DNA from: a virus
Direction: 5' to 3' (one strand)
Length of the DNA stretch: 60,997 nt
IMG/VR virus record: IMGVR_UViG_3300048591_000195
Location: 1-60,997 of that record
Shown here: one piece after another, positions 41,057 to 48,317 of the stretch
Layout of the letters: each line of letters begins with the position of its first letter
Position numbering within the stretch: the stretch's first letter is position 1
The notes under the pieces: generated by a model
Told to the model about the DNA's origin: nothing
Database searches by the model: none
Seen by the model: only the letters and a program-made list of their open reading frames with translations
Position numbers and translations under genes: made by a program

Positions 41057-42309
41057 ATCTCCGTCTTTCCGTGGCTCGGTTTGCCCCCCGTACTACTCAC
41101 CACCTTATCCAACCAATACACTTTTGGGTTATGTTTGAATATTTCGTTGATGAACTGAAAATCTCCGCATACCCGATGCCCGAAATGATGGATAAATTTA
41201 GCAAATATTTCTTTCCGTACAATAAAACAACCCGTTCCTATTTGAGCTATCAATGGCTTTTTTCCCCAAACGTTAGGACTCGGATACAAATTGCCATAGT
41301 TCCCGTTCTGAATTATCATCCGGCACATAATCACATCAGGCCCGTGCTCCGCCTCAATACGTTCGATTTCCGGCACTATCTCGGATAGGGTCATAGCATC
41401 GTCATCATCAAGGCAGTAAACCCACCTGCCCGAAATAGCAGGCACTGAAAGCATAAAGGCGTGGTTGGCCATGCCTACCCCTAAACCTTTTTTATCCTTG
41501 ATAAATATCTGCTCAAACCTACCCACTAACCCCGATACGCTTTCCTGATTTCTCGCAAAGCCTTTCGGCCTCCTATCCCCATGCTGGCGGGTTATGATCG
41601 AAAGGACAGGACTACTATCTCCAACGTAGTAAATCTTGCTTATGCTGTAATTTTCACTCACTGTCATTATCCGGTAAAAGGCCGCATCCTGACCTATCCA
41701 CTTTTCAAGCTGCTTCAATCCGGTATCTGAATGCTGATATTTAATCCAGTCCTTTCCATGCCCTGCTCCCGCTACCTGTGTCAAGCCGTGCTTTATTCCA
41801 ATAACCAATAACCCATTTGGGGTAAATGTCTTTCGGGTGAACTTTGGATTTGTCCATATCCTGTAATCCAAATAAGGATCTGAATAGTCAAACTTGTGCT
41901 CGAGTACCTTTCGGGTTACCAGCGTAGAGTTCATGCTCGATCTGCCTGGATGCTTGAATAATGAAAACTTTCCGCTTATGTGATAGTAAAGGCTCCTGTC
42001 GATTCCGAATACATCGGGCTTTCCGGCTTTCTCCCATTCGGTTAGCATGGTTTGGAGGTATTTTGGAGAATACCAATCGTCATTCTCCATCACTATAACC
42101 ACATCACATTTTTGGTTTTCAAACAGGTCTTTGAAGCCAATGTGATAACGATATGTAATGTCTACCTTATCCCTGAATGATTCCGGCATTGTGTCGTTTA
42201 CCAGCCTGACGGTGTAGGATTGAAACGTCTGCCTTTCCAAATACTGAAAACACTTTGAAAGGAATAAAGGCCTGTCGCCTTTGTCGCAAATTATAATACC
42301 TACTTTCAT
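41050..42309 (-). CDS. two-domain family 2 glycosyltransferase
   Basis: 419 aa built from two GT-A modules. The first (1-225) has VVIVMENDDWYSPKYLQTML with acidic residues at 75-78. The second (234-419) starts VLSIITRQHGDRRPKGFARN and has the YCLDDDDAMTLSEI metal site (299-310) and HGKTEIN at the end. Two active sites could add two sugars in turn. First gene of the sugar block after the attC-like element. No membrane helices. Confidence 0.8.
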   Translation of the reverse strand: MKVGIIICDKGDRPLFLSKCFQYLERQTFQSYTVRLVNDTMPESFRDKVDITYRYHIGFKDLFENQKCDVVIVMENDDWYSPKYLQTMLTEWEKAGKPDVFGIDRSLYYHISGKFSLFKHPGRSSMNSTLVTRKVLEHKFDYSDPYLDYRIWTNPKFTRKTFTPNGLLVIGIKHGLTQVAGAGHGKDWIKYQHSDTGLKQLEKWIGQDAAFYRIMTVSENYSISKIYYVGDSSPVLSIITRQHGDRRPKGFARNQESVSGLVGRFEQIFIKDKKGLGVGMANHAFMLSVPAISGRWVYCLDDDDAMTLSEIVPEIERIEAEHGPDVIMCRMIIQNGNYGNLYPSPNVWGKKPLIAQIGTGCFIVRKEIFAKFIHHFGHRVCGDFQFINEIFKHNPKVYWLDKVVSSTGGKPSHGKTEIN

Positions 42310-42376
42310 TTTGGGTTAATTATCGTCCTTTTGTTGATTTAGCTGTTTGTAATCGGAATAGTGGCATGTATTCAAT

Positions 42377-42539
42377 TGTTATAAACAAGCCGCCCCGCCA
42401 ATTGCGGCTCAAACCCCATCTGGAACCCACCCGCATGTTGGCCAGACGGTGGACTCACAAACCTCAATGTTTGTGCAAGCCAACGTTGCCACCGCACATG
42501 TTTGGCCGCGCCACGCTTCGGGTCGGCCAGTTTATAACA
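42377..42539. repeat. integron attC-like imperfect palindrome (163 bp)
   Basis: TGTTATAAAC (42377-42386) and GTTTATAACA (42530-42539) are exact inverse complements at the ends. Just inside, GCCGCCCC pairs with GGGTCGGC (7 of 8), after a short unpaired spacer. The centre holds CGGTGG/CCACCG and a CACAAAC/GTTTGTG hairpin. Two pairs of end boxes separated by a spacer plus a variable centre is the plan of an integron attC site. It is visibly richer in G+C than the phage sequence around it and lies directly after a small minus-strand gene, where a cassette's attC would be. Confidence 0.5.
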
Positions 42540-42581
42540 TGCAAGTTTATCCAATTAAAAAGCGTCATAGTGTGTGCGTAT

Positions 42582-42815
42582 CTATTTATCTACTGCTTCT
42601 TGACGGTAAATTGAAAATCCGTTTTCAGCAAAATTTATTCTGCCTTTGTTTATGCATTCCTGACAATAATGATGGTAAACGGTTTTGTGTGGCACCCACT
42701 TGGACACCGTAGTAAAATTTTGCTTTACTTCACCATCATAACTGACAACGTTCCCACATGAATCACAATCTATTTCTTCAATGGTTGGGAACTTCTTTTC
42801 AATTTCTCGTATCAT
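42582..42815 (-). CDS. zinc-ribbon protein, candidate gene-cassette cargo (77 aa)
   Basis: CDSCGNVVSYDGE (17-29) and YHHYCQECINKGR (48-60) give two C-x-x-C knuckles for zinc binding; start MIREIEKKFPTIEEI. It lies between the attC-like element (42377-42539) at its 3' side and a partial similar element (42852-42890) at its 5' side. The neighbouring broken gene (42923-43136) encodes a similar CDSCG knuckle. Function unknown. Confidence 0.65.
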   Translation of the reverse strand: MIREIEKKFPTIEEIDCDSCGNVVSYDGEVKQNFTTVSKWVPHKTVYHHYCQECINKGRINFAENGFSIYRQEAVDK

Positions 42816-42851
42816 AATCTTTACTTATTTAGTTTGTGTTCGCTTTTTAAC

Positions 42852-42890
42852 TGTATAAACTTGCCGCTACATTAGCGGTAATGCCAGTGA
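42852..42890. repeat. partial attC-like end
   Basis: TGTATAAACTTGCCGCTACA (42852-42871) then TTAGCGGTAATGCC resembles the left end of the 42377 element (TATAAAC, two bases, GCCGC...GCGG). No matching right end is visible, so it may be a remnant. Confidence 0.35.
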
Positions 42891-42922
42891 GCCAAGAGCA
42901 AAACCTGCTGCTGATGCTACGC

Positions 42923-43136
42923 TCAAATCAAATCAAAAAGACCACCGTTATTTAATGCATCTTTAACGTCTTTGTCAAGGTCTTTCATTTTAGCCAAATC
43001 CACGCTCATGGTTTTGTCCACCGCGCCACTGGCACGCGCAACTAACCTTCCACAACTATCACATATTTGATTTTCAAAATCTGCTGTTACTTCTCCATTT
43101 CGGTTTCATACCATTGTTTTCTTTTTCGTTTGTCAT
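42923..43136 (-). pseudogene. frameshifted small zinc-ribbon gene
   Basis: ATG 43136 reads MTNEKENNGMKPKWRSNSRF and stops. In the next frame the stretch NGEVTADFENQICDSCGRLV, then MSVDLAKMKDLDKDVKDALN, GGLFDLI is a convincing protein end with a CDSCG knuckle, but it lacks its own start codon. A one-base change around 43090-43105 would join the two. Either a pseudogene or a sequencing error. Confidence 0.45.
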
Positions 43137-43139
43137 TTC

Positions 43140-43706
43140 TCAACCTTTTAATGTCCACTCATAACACCTGCGAACGGCTTTTATATCATCCAATGCCCTG
43201 TGAGAATTAAACCACTCGCCAAATAGTTTCTTATGTAACTCAAATAAAGTTAACCATTTCCCGCCTGAAATTTCCTTTTTCTTCTGAAATATTCTAATCA
43301 AATCTACTCGCTTTTCCTTGTGCAAGGCCTGAATCATTGCGGTAATTTCCTTTGAGCCTTCACCGAAAACATTCAACGTCTCTGCCTTTATTACCGAGGT
43401 GTCAAAATATGTATTGTGCCCGATTATCTTGGATGCCTCCAATGCGTCCATAATGAACCAGGTTAAAACATCTTTTGCCGAATGGGTTCTTGTGGGGTCG
43501 TTCGCTGCCTGCGTTGTAATGCCGTGTATTGACGTGGATTCAGGTGGAACTTCTCGTCCCTCCTGATGAATGAAATATTCCTTTGGTGGATTGTCTCCCA
43601 ACTGCCATGCAATTGATACCATGCGGGGGAATTGTTTGTAGTCCTTTTCCCAAGAGTAGCCCCTTTGGATTAGGCCGGTGGTTTCGGTGTCGATATAAAG
43701 ATTCAT
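43140..43706 (-). CDS. DnaQ-like (DEDDh) 3'-5' exonuclease
   Basis: 188 aa. ExoI YIDTETTGL (Asp6, Glu8), ExoII GHNTYFDTSVI (Asp102) and ExoIII FNSHRALDD (His169, Asp173/174) are all present, so the enzyme should be active as an exonuclease on DNA or RNA. It is a stand-alone domain, not fused to a polymerase. The leader motif lies 18 bases upstream. Role in phage DNA metabolism or host DNA breakdown is likely. Confidence 0.88.
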   Translation of the reverse strand: MNLYIDTETTGLIQRGYSWEKDYKQFPRMVSIAWQLGDNPPKEYFIHQEGREVPPESTSIHGITTQAANDPTRTHSAKDVLTWFIMDALEASKIIGHNTYFDTSVIKAETLNVFGEGSKEITAMIQALHKEKRVDLIRIFQKKKEISGGKWLTLFELHKKLFGEWFNSHRALDDIKAVRRCYEWTLKG

Positions 43707-43724
43707 TTTTGATGTTTTGTTATT

Positions 43725-43732
43725 GTTAGTTG
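43725..43732 (-). promoter_or_regulatory. leader motif CAACTAAC, 18 bases upstream of ATG 43706
   Basis: Minus strand: CTTCAACTAACAATAACAAA before the start, preceded by a GC-rich stretch with GAAGCGC/GCGCTTC as an inverted pair (the left arm near 43812). Confidence 0.45.
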
Positions 43733-43817
43733 AAGCGCACGACCCCGATCCGCCTGACCGAGGCCGTTGTTATCACCTTTTAAATTACCGTTATGCTACA
43801 AGTAAATAATTCGCGCT

Positions 43818-44282
43818 TCATGTTAATTCTATTTCACCATCGTAAAAACCAACTCCCTGCTTGCCTCTGAATTCAAATGGTTTGATGCGGCATACATTCT
43901 CGAACCTCAAACCCCATAGAACATGATCGTCAACCGTGATCGGTGCATTTGACTCCCACAAAGTAAGATCAGTATCGATGTATGCTGAAGGCTCCAATAC
44001 CGGTGTCATTAGAATCAATTCAACCAAATCACCAACAGCAATAGCATATCCACACAAGTCTGCGGTTGGCTCATCCTTCAGGATAGTCTTCGCTTCAAAT
44101 GCCATTCTACCAGCAACGTAATTAAATTCAGCATCAGAATATCTTTTCTTGGTGGAGTAAATCAAATACTTACCAAGAGGGAATGGTGGCTTTTTCCCCT
44201 TTTGAACCCACCTGCTTTCCAGCTTTCCGTGAAGCATTAGGGATGCGTATGGTTGATATAAGCCGATTGTTCTGATTTTCAT
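43818..44282 (-). CDS. ASCH-domain protein
   Basis: 154 aa. KIRTIGLYQPYASLMLHGKL (2-21) with ESRW and, later, DHVLWGLRFENVCRIKPFEF is the ASCH (PUA-like beta-barrel) pattern. Such domains bind R NA or modified nucleic acid; some hydrolyse modified nucleosides. Leader motif eight bases and a promoter-like sequence about 25 bases upstream suggest its own expression signal. A second ASCH protein lies on the other side of the large terminase gene. Confidence 0.75.
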   Translation of the reverse strand: MKIRTIGLYQPYASLMLHGKLESRWVQKGKKPPFPLGKYLIYSTKKRYSDAEFNYVAGRMAFEAKTILKDEPTADLCGYAIAVGDLVELILMTPVLEPSAYIDTDLTLWESNAPITVDDHVLWGLRFENVCRIKPFEFRGKQGVGFYDGEIELT

Positions 44283-44290
44283 TTTTATTT

Positions 44291-44298
44291 GTTAGTTG
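44291..44298 (-). promoter_or_regulatory. leader motif CAACTAAC, 8 bases upstream of ATG 44282
   Basis: Minus strand: TGTCAACTAACAAATAAAA before the start. It begins six bases after a -7-like box, i.e. about where transcription should start. Confidence 0.55.
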
Positions 44299-44304
44299 AC
44301 ACAA

Positions 44305-44335
44305 CAATAGTAAGGACTAAAATTTAAAAATCAAA
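44305..44335 (-). promoter_or_regulatory. promoter-like sequence upstream of the ASCH gene
   Basis: Minus strand: TTTG (44335-44332), a 19-base spacer, TACTATTG (44312-44305), one mismatch to TAnnTTTG. The leader motif follows directly. Confidence 0.5.
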
Positions 44336-44347
44336 TAAATTTTACAC

Positions 44348-45553
44348 TTATTTCACCTCCCAGCGGGTGCCTCGGCTCATTAGGATGTATCTGGTTAAAT
44401 CAATAATGTGATCTGGCTGACCATCTTCGGGTATGCCCAAAATCTCATTGGTTTTCTTATCCCGCTTGTAACGGTAGTTATCCAACTCATTGTAGGCATC
44501 ATTTGAGCCCTCTACAACATAAATATCGTAATCGTGGAATAACCGGATACTCGTTTCTACGCTCTTTTTCTTTACCCGCTCAACGTAGAACCCCGCTGCC
44601 CTCATGTCGTTTACCGCCCTCGGATCGGCTGACTCGGCTATTATCCGGTGTTTGGGATTGACTCCTTTTGACTTCAAAATATCGCACAGGTTCACAACCC
44701 CATTACCCTGCGCGTTAATGCTCAACTTTGTATCGTAGACTATCTGCTGAATATACAGGCTATCCTTAACCCCTCCCCGTTTTATCCACAACCGGCAAAA
44801 GGCAGTAGGATCAGGGAAAAAACCGAAATCTAACCCAGAAGGTATCTCAACGGCATCATCCGGCACTTTCGACACCCACTTGATAAACGGCATTATGCGC
44901 TCCTCCAATAGTACCCCGTCCTGACCCAAGCCGTATACCTTCCACCAGTAATCCCACCAAGGATCGGTTCTCGACAATTCCTTTGCTCTTAAAATGTACT
45001 CAAGGCGCTTTTTAGGTAGGAACTCCAAATTGTCTACAAAAGTGGAATGAATGACTTTTGTCTTTGGGTCGTTCACTACGTTTTGCGTCTGCAGCCAAAA
45101 TTTGTGGGAAGGATTGTAGTCGATAAAGATTACCTCATCCGTCCGCTGGCTAAGTTGAACGTAGGACTCCCAGCTTATTCCCCTGTTTGGTTCATTCACC
45201 CAAAGTATATCCCGGGAAGGCCCGACCGCCCGGCTGGCATCATCACCCAAAGAGAAATATTCAATTATCGAATTATTGATAAGATACTCCCGCCTGCTTG
45301 GCACATGGGTACGCTGGAAGCCCTCCCGCCTCATGTACTTGGAATATTCGGTTATTACCCCGCGCCTTAAGTGATCGTTTGTCTGGCTGACTATTGAGGT
45401 TTTACGCGACTTCTTGGAGTGGGCTGAAATCCAGTCCTGCAACTGAATCAGGCTATGAGTTTTTGAGGAACCGGTGCCCCCCTTGTTTATGATGGTGGTG
45501 TAACCGTCCCGATAAGCTTTTAGATTCTTGAAAAAGACTTCAGTGACTTTCAA
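44348..45553 (-). CDS. terL: terminase large subunit (Terminase_3 type)
   Basis: 401 aa. ATPase: Walker A GGTGSSKT (25-32), Walker B DILWVNE (115-121). Nuclease: LDFGFFPDPT with Asp242, AESAD (306-310) and DHIIDLTRY with Asp385, the three acidic sites of the RNase H-like domain. It cuts and packages DNA through the portal. The start is TTG 45553, since an in-frame stop lies just upstream and no ATG is available; MKVTEVFFKNL then begins as in related proteins. The type is compatible with headful packaging, which would fit a circularly permuted genome. Confidence 0.92.
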   Translation of the reverse strand: MKVTEVFFKNLKAYRDGYTTIINKGGTGSSKTHSLIQLQDWISAHSKKSRKTSIVSQTNDHLRRGVITEYSKYMRREGFQRTHVPSRREYLINNSIIEYFSLGDDASRAVGPSRDILWVNEPNRGISWESYVQLSQRTDEVIFIDYNPSHKFWLQTQNVVNDPKTKVIHSTFVDNLEFLPKKRLEYILRAKELSRTDPWWDYWWKVYGLGQDGVLLEERIMPFIKWVSKVPDDAVEIPSGLDFGFFPDPTAFCRLWIKRGGVKDSLYIQQIVYDTKLSINAQGNGVVNLCDILKSKGVNPKHRIIAESADPRAVNDMRAAGFYVERVKKKSVETSIRLFHDYDIYVVEGSNDAYNELDNYRYKRDKKTNEILGIPEDGQPDHIIDLTRYILMSRGTRWEVK

Positions 45554-45583
45554 TTTGCAATCTGTTTCTTAAGTTTGTTACCT

Positions 45584-45859
45584 TCATCCAAGTTTTATCT
45601 CAAAAACATCTACAGGATTACAGCCGAAAAACTTATGCTCAATTGTAACAATTTCAATGCTAACTATTTTTTTTCTTATTCGAGGTGCGTTTTTGGCATA
45701 TCCCAATTGAAAAGTTACATGCTTCCATTGTTTTGACGTTAGCCTGTTAAGCCAATATTCTGTTAGCAGTCTATACTCAGATGTTTTTCTTCCAGACTTT
45801 ATATAGTCAAAATATTCACTTTTTAGAATCAGAAACAAATCTTTCATTGAATTTATCAT
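45584..45859 (-). CDS. ASCH-domain protein, small (91 aa)
   Basis: LFLILKSEYFDYIKSGRKTS (7-26) plus EYRLLTEYW, then VTFQLGYAKNAPRIRKKIVS and a final VFEIKLG, match small ASCH domains. Start ATG 45859 or the fourth-codon-later ATG 45847. Its stop is 30 bases upstream of terL. Probable nucleic-acid binding; role unknown. Confidence 0.75.
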   Translation of the reverse strand: MINSMKDLFLILKSEYFDYIKSGRKTSEYRLLTEYWLNRLTSKQWKHVTFQLGYAKNAPRIRKKIVSIEIVTIEHKFFGCNPVDVFEIKLG

Positions 45860-45893
45860 TTACATGATTATTAATTATTTGCTGGATATAACA

Positions 45894-46004
45894 TCAGACA
45901 CTTGCAGGGGTTTCGTTGTTGTGTAATCCAGCTTCAATGAAATTACAAACTTGACCATTAACTGAAACTGATTGTTTTTCGATGTTGATTGTGATTGTTT
46001 TCAT
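45894..46004 (-). CDS. very small hypothetical protein (36 aa)
   Basis: MKTITINIEKQSVSVNGQVC and onward. Its ATG overlaps the TGA of the upstream ORF (ATGA). The length makes it uncertain. Confidence 0.45.
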   Translation of the reverse strand: MKTITINIEKQSVSVNGQVCNFIEAGLHNNETPASV

Positions 46005-46207
46005 ATCTTTTTTGTTTTGTTTAATTTTTTTCGGATGACGGGTACACGATAAAGAGTAACCTCAGCATCTAAGTACGGGCGTTCGTTGCGTGACAAATGA
46101 TATTGAATAGTCTCGTAATTTCGCCCTGGATAATATTCAAGGAAAACAGTTAAGGTCGAGTAGCATTCTACCCGACCGTCTGACCATTGCGCGATGATTA
46201 CTCTCAT
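46001..46207 (-). CDS. small hypothetical protein (68 aa)
   Basis: MRVIIAQWSDGRVECYSTLT, then YYPGRNYETIQYHLSRNERP. A small alpha/beta protein with basic tail (RKKLNKTKKI). ATGA overlap on both sides. Not recognised. Confidence 0.6.
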   Translation of the reverse strand: MRVIIAQWSDGRVECYSTLTVFLEYYPGRNYETIQYHLSRNERPYLDAEVTLYRVPVIRKKLNKTKKI

Positions 46208-46365
46208 CCTATCTGATTTTTTGAAAGGCGAAGCGTACCTTTTTCTATCTCTCTTCCGCCTTCTTTCAAGCGTTCACGAGCTTCGCGAATATTGTTTGCC
46301 CGAATTTCAGTTGTAACCCACTGATCTTTTTCGTTTGAGCGTGTCCATGCTGTGTACTTTTTCAT
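46204..46365 (-). CDS. small hypothetical protein (53 aa)
   Basis: MKKYTAWTRSNEKDQWVTTE, then IRANNIREARERLKEGG. It follows a promoter-like sequence (46391-46420), so it may be the first gene of a unit reading toward terL. Function unknown. Confidence 0.6.
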   Translation of the reverse strand: MKKYTAWTRSNEKDQWVTTEIRANNIREARERLKEGGREIEKGTLRLSKNQIG

Positions 46366-46390
46366 AACTGTGTTTGTTTAAATTGTTACG

Positions 46391-46420
46391 TAAATATACA
46401 CATAAAAACGTAAAAGTCAA
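46391..46420 (-). promoter_or_regulatory. promoter-like sequence reading toward terL
   Basis: Minus strand: TTG (46420-46418), a 19-base spacer, TATATTTA (46398-46391), one mismatch to TAnnTTTG. It lies 26 bases upstream of ATG 46365 in a gap of about 150 bases without a gene. Confidence 0.5.
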
Positions 46421-46518
46421 TAGGTGGTTACCGAAATAGTATAATATTTTAGTAAATATTTTCAAAACCTTTTAAATTAGGGTAAAAACGAAGATTGTAA
46501 GAATCTCTTAATTTAGTA

Positions 46519-46960
46519 TCAAATTGAGGCTTTGTACTCAAATGAGGCTGTTATTCGATTTGAGGATATAGTGGATTTAAATGAATTTGAGATACTATTA
46601 CTATTACTTTTTCTGCTAACCGTTTTACACAGCCAATTTTGATGCCTTTTTAAACCAAACACAAGCGCTGGAGATGATGTTGTAATACCTATTCTAAACC
46701 CTTGTTGTACCAGAATTTTAGCAATTTCAGTTAAAAATAGTATGCCGATTGATGCTCCTTGATAGTCGGGCAATATGACAAGACGATGTATTTTCCTCAT
46801 GTTTTGTACCCTTGGATGAGGGAAATGAATAACACTGCAATACCCACAAACTTGATTGTTTATTATAGCTATATATACTTTTGCGGAATTAGCGTGATCT
46901 GAACTCAGATAATGATGTCGAGCAAACCTGAAATTTAACGCTAAATTTAACTTTCTTCAT
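46519..46960 (-). pseudogene. GNAT-type acetyltransferase, 5' part frameshifted
   Basis: An open frame without its own start reads RHHYLSSDHANSAKVYIAII, CGYCSVIHFPHPRVQNMRKI, HRLVILPDYQGASIGILFLT, with the acetyl-CoA-binding P-D-Y-Q-G-A-S-I-G, and ends with SNRITASFEYKASI, as in a known group of phage/prophage GNAT proteins. The ATG at 46960 (MKKVKFSVKF) is in another frame. A one-base shift near 46925-46940 would restore it. The ATG at 46800 gives only the C-terminal 93 aa. Confidence 0.5.
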
Positions 46961-47016
46961 TAATTTCAAAATATTATTTCGTTTTAGCGGTAACCATACG
47001 GTGGTGAACAGTCATT

Positions 47017-47586
47017 TTATTCTGCCTTATCTATGTTCGACTGCTCTATTATCGCCTTATCCGAGGGGTCTAACTGGGCCATCACCTCCTTCAACAGCTC
47101 CGCCCGCGTCTTATCCGATACCTCCGGCTCCGGCTTCTGAACTACCGTAGCGTCTATAACCTGGCGCATCATTACCTTTCCGAATGACCTGTCCATGATT
47201 CTGTCCAACATCTCCATACCCCTCGGTGAACCCATGTACTTTGCAACCAACCTTAGAAAATATGGCTTTTTTTTGTCTTTTAGGATGTCTTTTACCCCGT
47301 TTTCATCCAATTGGAGTAGCATTTGGTAGGCATCAACAATCTGGCTTTCCGTTACCGGTTGGTATCCCTGCTCGCGTAATTCTTGTACGATGTGGTGGAT
47401 TAGTTTGGGAGGACGGCCCTTTTTGTTGATTCTTTCGGGGTGTGTGTGGAAGCCCTGACCCTCAATGTTTTCTGTTCCTGGTTTCTTTCCGTTGTTCGTC
47501 CGTTGTTTAATTTGGCCTTTATTTGCGTTCTGCGGGGCTTTCTCTTTTGGGGTGGCTTTATGTGTCTTACTCGAAGATGGTGCCAT
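47017..47586 (-). CDS. putative terminase small subunit
   Basis: 189 aa. Basic disordered N-terminus (THKATPKEKAPQNANKGQ), then NKKGRPPKLIHHIVQELREQ (54-73) and a helical domain (ESQIVDAYQMLLQLDENG; RLVAKYMGSPRGMEMLDRIM). The R-I-N-K-K-G-R-P-P-K-L signature is typical of small terminase-like proteins next to terL in Bacteroidota phages. It would recognise the packaging start on phage DNA. Short accessory genes separate it from terL. Confidence 0.65.
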   Translation of the reverse strand: MAPSSSKTHKATPKEKAPQNANKGQIKQRTNNGKKPGTENIEGQGFHTHPERINKKGRPPKLIHHIVQELREQGYQPVTESQIVDAYQMLLQLDENGVKDILKDKKKPYFLRLVAKYMGSPRGMEMLDRIMDRSFGKVMMRQVIDATVVQKPEPEVSDKTRAELLKEVMAQLDPSDKAIIEQSNIDKAE

Positions 47587-47605
47587 AGGGGGCTTATTTT
47601 AAGTT

Positions 47606-47782
47606 TTACAGGATGTAGTTTCCTACTTGCGTGTTCTCGGTTGCTTTCTTGAAATCCTGAATGTTTTCTTCAATGGTGAATATTTTTATCAGTAGGCATT
47701 TTAGGTAGCTTTCTGATCTTGGAGAATTTACATAACGGTTTATTAGGGTGTCCTGCATTATCTGTAATTCTTTGAGGGTCAT
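47606..47782 (-). CDS. small helical protein (58 aa)
   Basis: Start chosen at ATG 47782 (MTLKELQIMQDTLINRYVNS), just after the TAA of the previous gene; an upstream in-frame TTG (47797) would overlap it. Helical, function unknown. Upstream of the small terminase. Confidence 0.6.
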   Translation of the reverse strand: MTLKELQIMQDTLINRYVNSPRSESYLKCLLIKIFTIEENIQDFKKATENTQVGNYIL

Positions 47783-47783
47783 T

Positions 47784-47960
47784 TTAGTTCTGGCCAAGCT
47801 GGTAAAAAATTAAAGGGTCGGTTTTTGATTGGTAGAACTCAAAGGCCATGCAGGAACGGTGATACTCTTTCAGGACTTGTTTGGCCTGCCGCCTTTCTGT
47901 TTCCTTTGAGAAGCCTCCGAGTTTTTTGAACTCGTTCCATAGGTCTACTGGATTGTTCAT
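47784..47960 (-). CDS. small hypothetical protein (58 aa), first gene of the late module
   Basis: MNNPVDLWNEFKKLGGFSKE, then YHRSCMAFEFYQSKTDPLIF. It begins directly after the candidate late promoter, so the transcript may be nearly leaderless. Function unknown. Confidence 0.6.
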   Translation of the reverse strand: MNNPVDLWNEFKKLGGFSKETERRQAKQVLKEYHRSCMAFEFYQSKTDPLIFYQLGQN

Positions 47961-47964
47961 AGTG

Positions 47965-47996
47965 CCAATTTATAGGATTTGGGGCTATTTACCAAA
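47965..47996 (-). promoter_or_regulatory. candidate late promoter
   Basis: Minus strand: TTTG (47996-47993), a 20-base spacer, TAAATTGG (47972-47965), one mismatch to TAnnTTTG. It lies immediately after the terminators and a few bases upstream of ATG 47960. Confidence 0.4.
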
Positions 47997-48030
47997 AAAA
48001 AGAAACCGGAGGGACATCACCCCCTCCGGT
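47994..48030 (-). terminator. strong terminator of the early module (second)
   Basis: ACCGGAGGG (48005-48013) pairs exactly with CCCTCCGGT (48022-48030). The minus strand continues with TTTCTTTTTTTT. Confidence 0.8.
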
Positions 48031-48101
48031 ACTATCAACTAACAAACGGTTGAGCATGGGATGCTCTTGGCGTGCGATTCAAAACTAAAAAACATACAGT
48101 T

Positions 48102-48131
48102 AAAAAACAAAGCGGGGTTTTTAGGCCCCGC
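48102..48131 (-). terminator. strong terminator of the early module (first)
   Basis: GCGGGG (48112-48117) pairs with CCCCGC (48126-48131) and the minus strand continues TTTGTTTTTT. Two terminators in a row keep early and late transcription apart. Confidence 0.75.
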
Positions 48132-48317
48132 CTTAATTGCTACTCTGTTCTTATTTTGCCTGATTGCTGACATACCCCTATGGCCAAGTCTAATTTGTAT
48201 GCTTGGAATTTATTTGCCGAAATGTTGCTATCGCATAGGTCACTAAGTTCAGGGAAGAAGTAGAAAGACAGAGAGCAAATTTTTTATCCATTCGTAGCGG
48301 TTGTTGGTGGTTTTTAA

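Larger units (their letters stand above)
47961..48317. other. intergenic region between early and late modules
   Basis: About 357 bases: candidate late promoter, two strong minus-strand terminators and a plus-strand copy of CAACTAAC at 48036-48043. A 33-codon minus-strand ORF (48190-48291, MDKKFALCLSTSS) and a plus-strand 61-codon ORF from 48061 are both weak candidates; the latter runs through the terminator stem. Confidence 0.6.

Noticed and set aside
48061-48246. Plus-strand 61-codon ORF with hydrophobic stretch
   Set aside because: Its 5' part is the stem of a strong minus-strand terminator; all other genes are on the minus strand.
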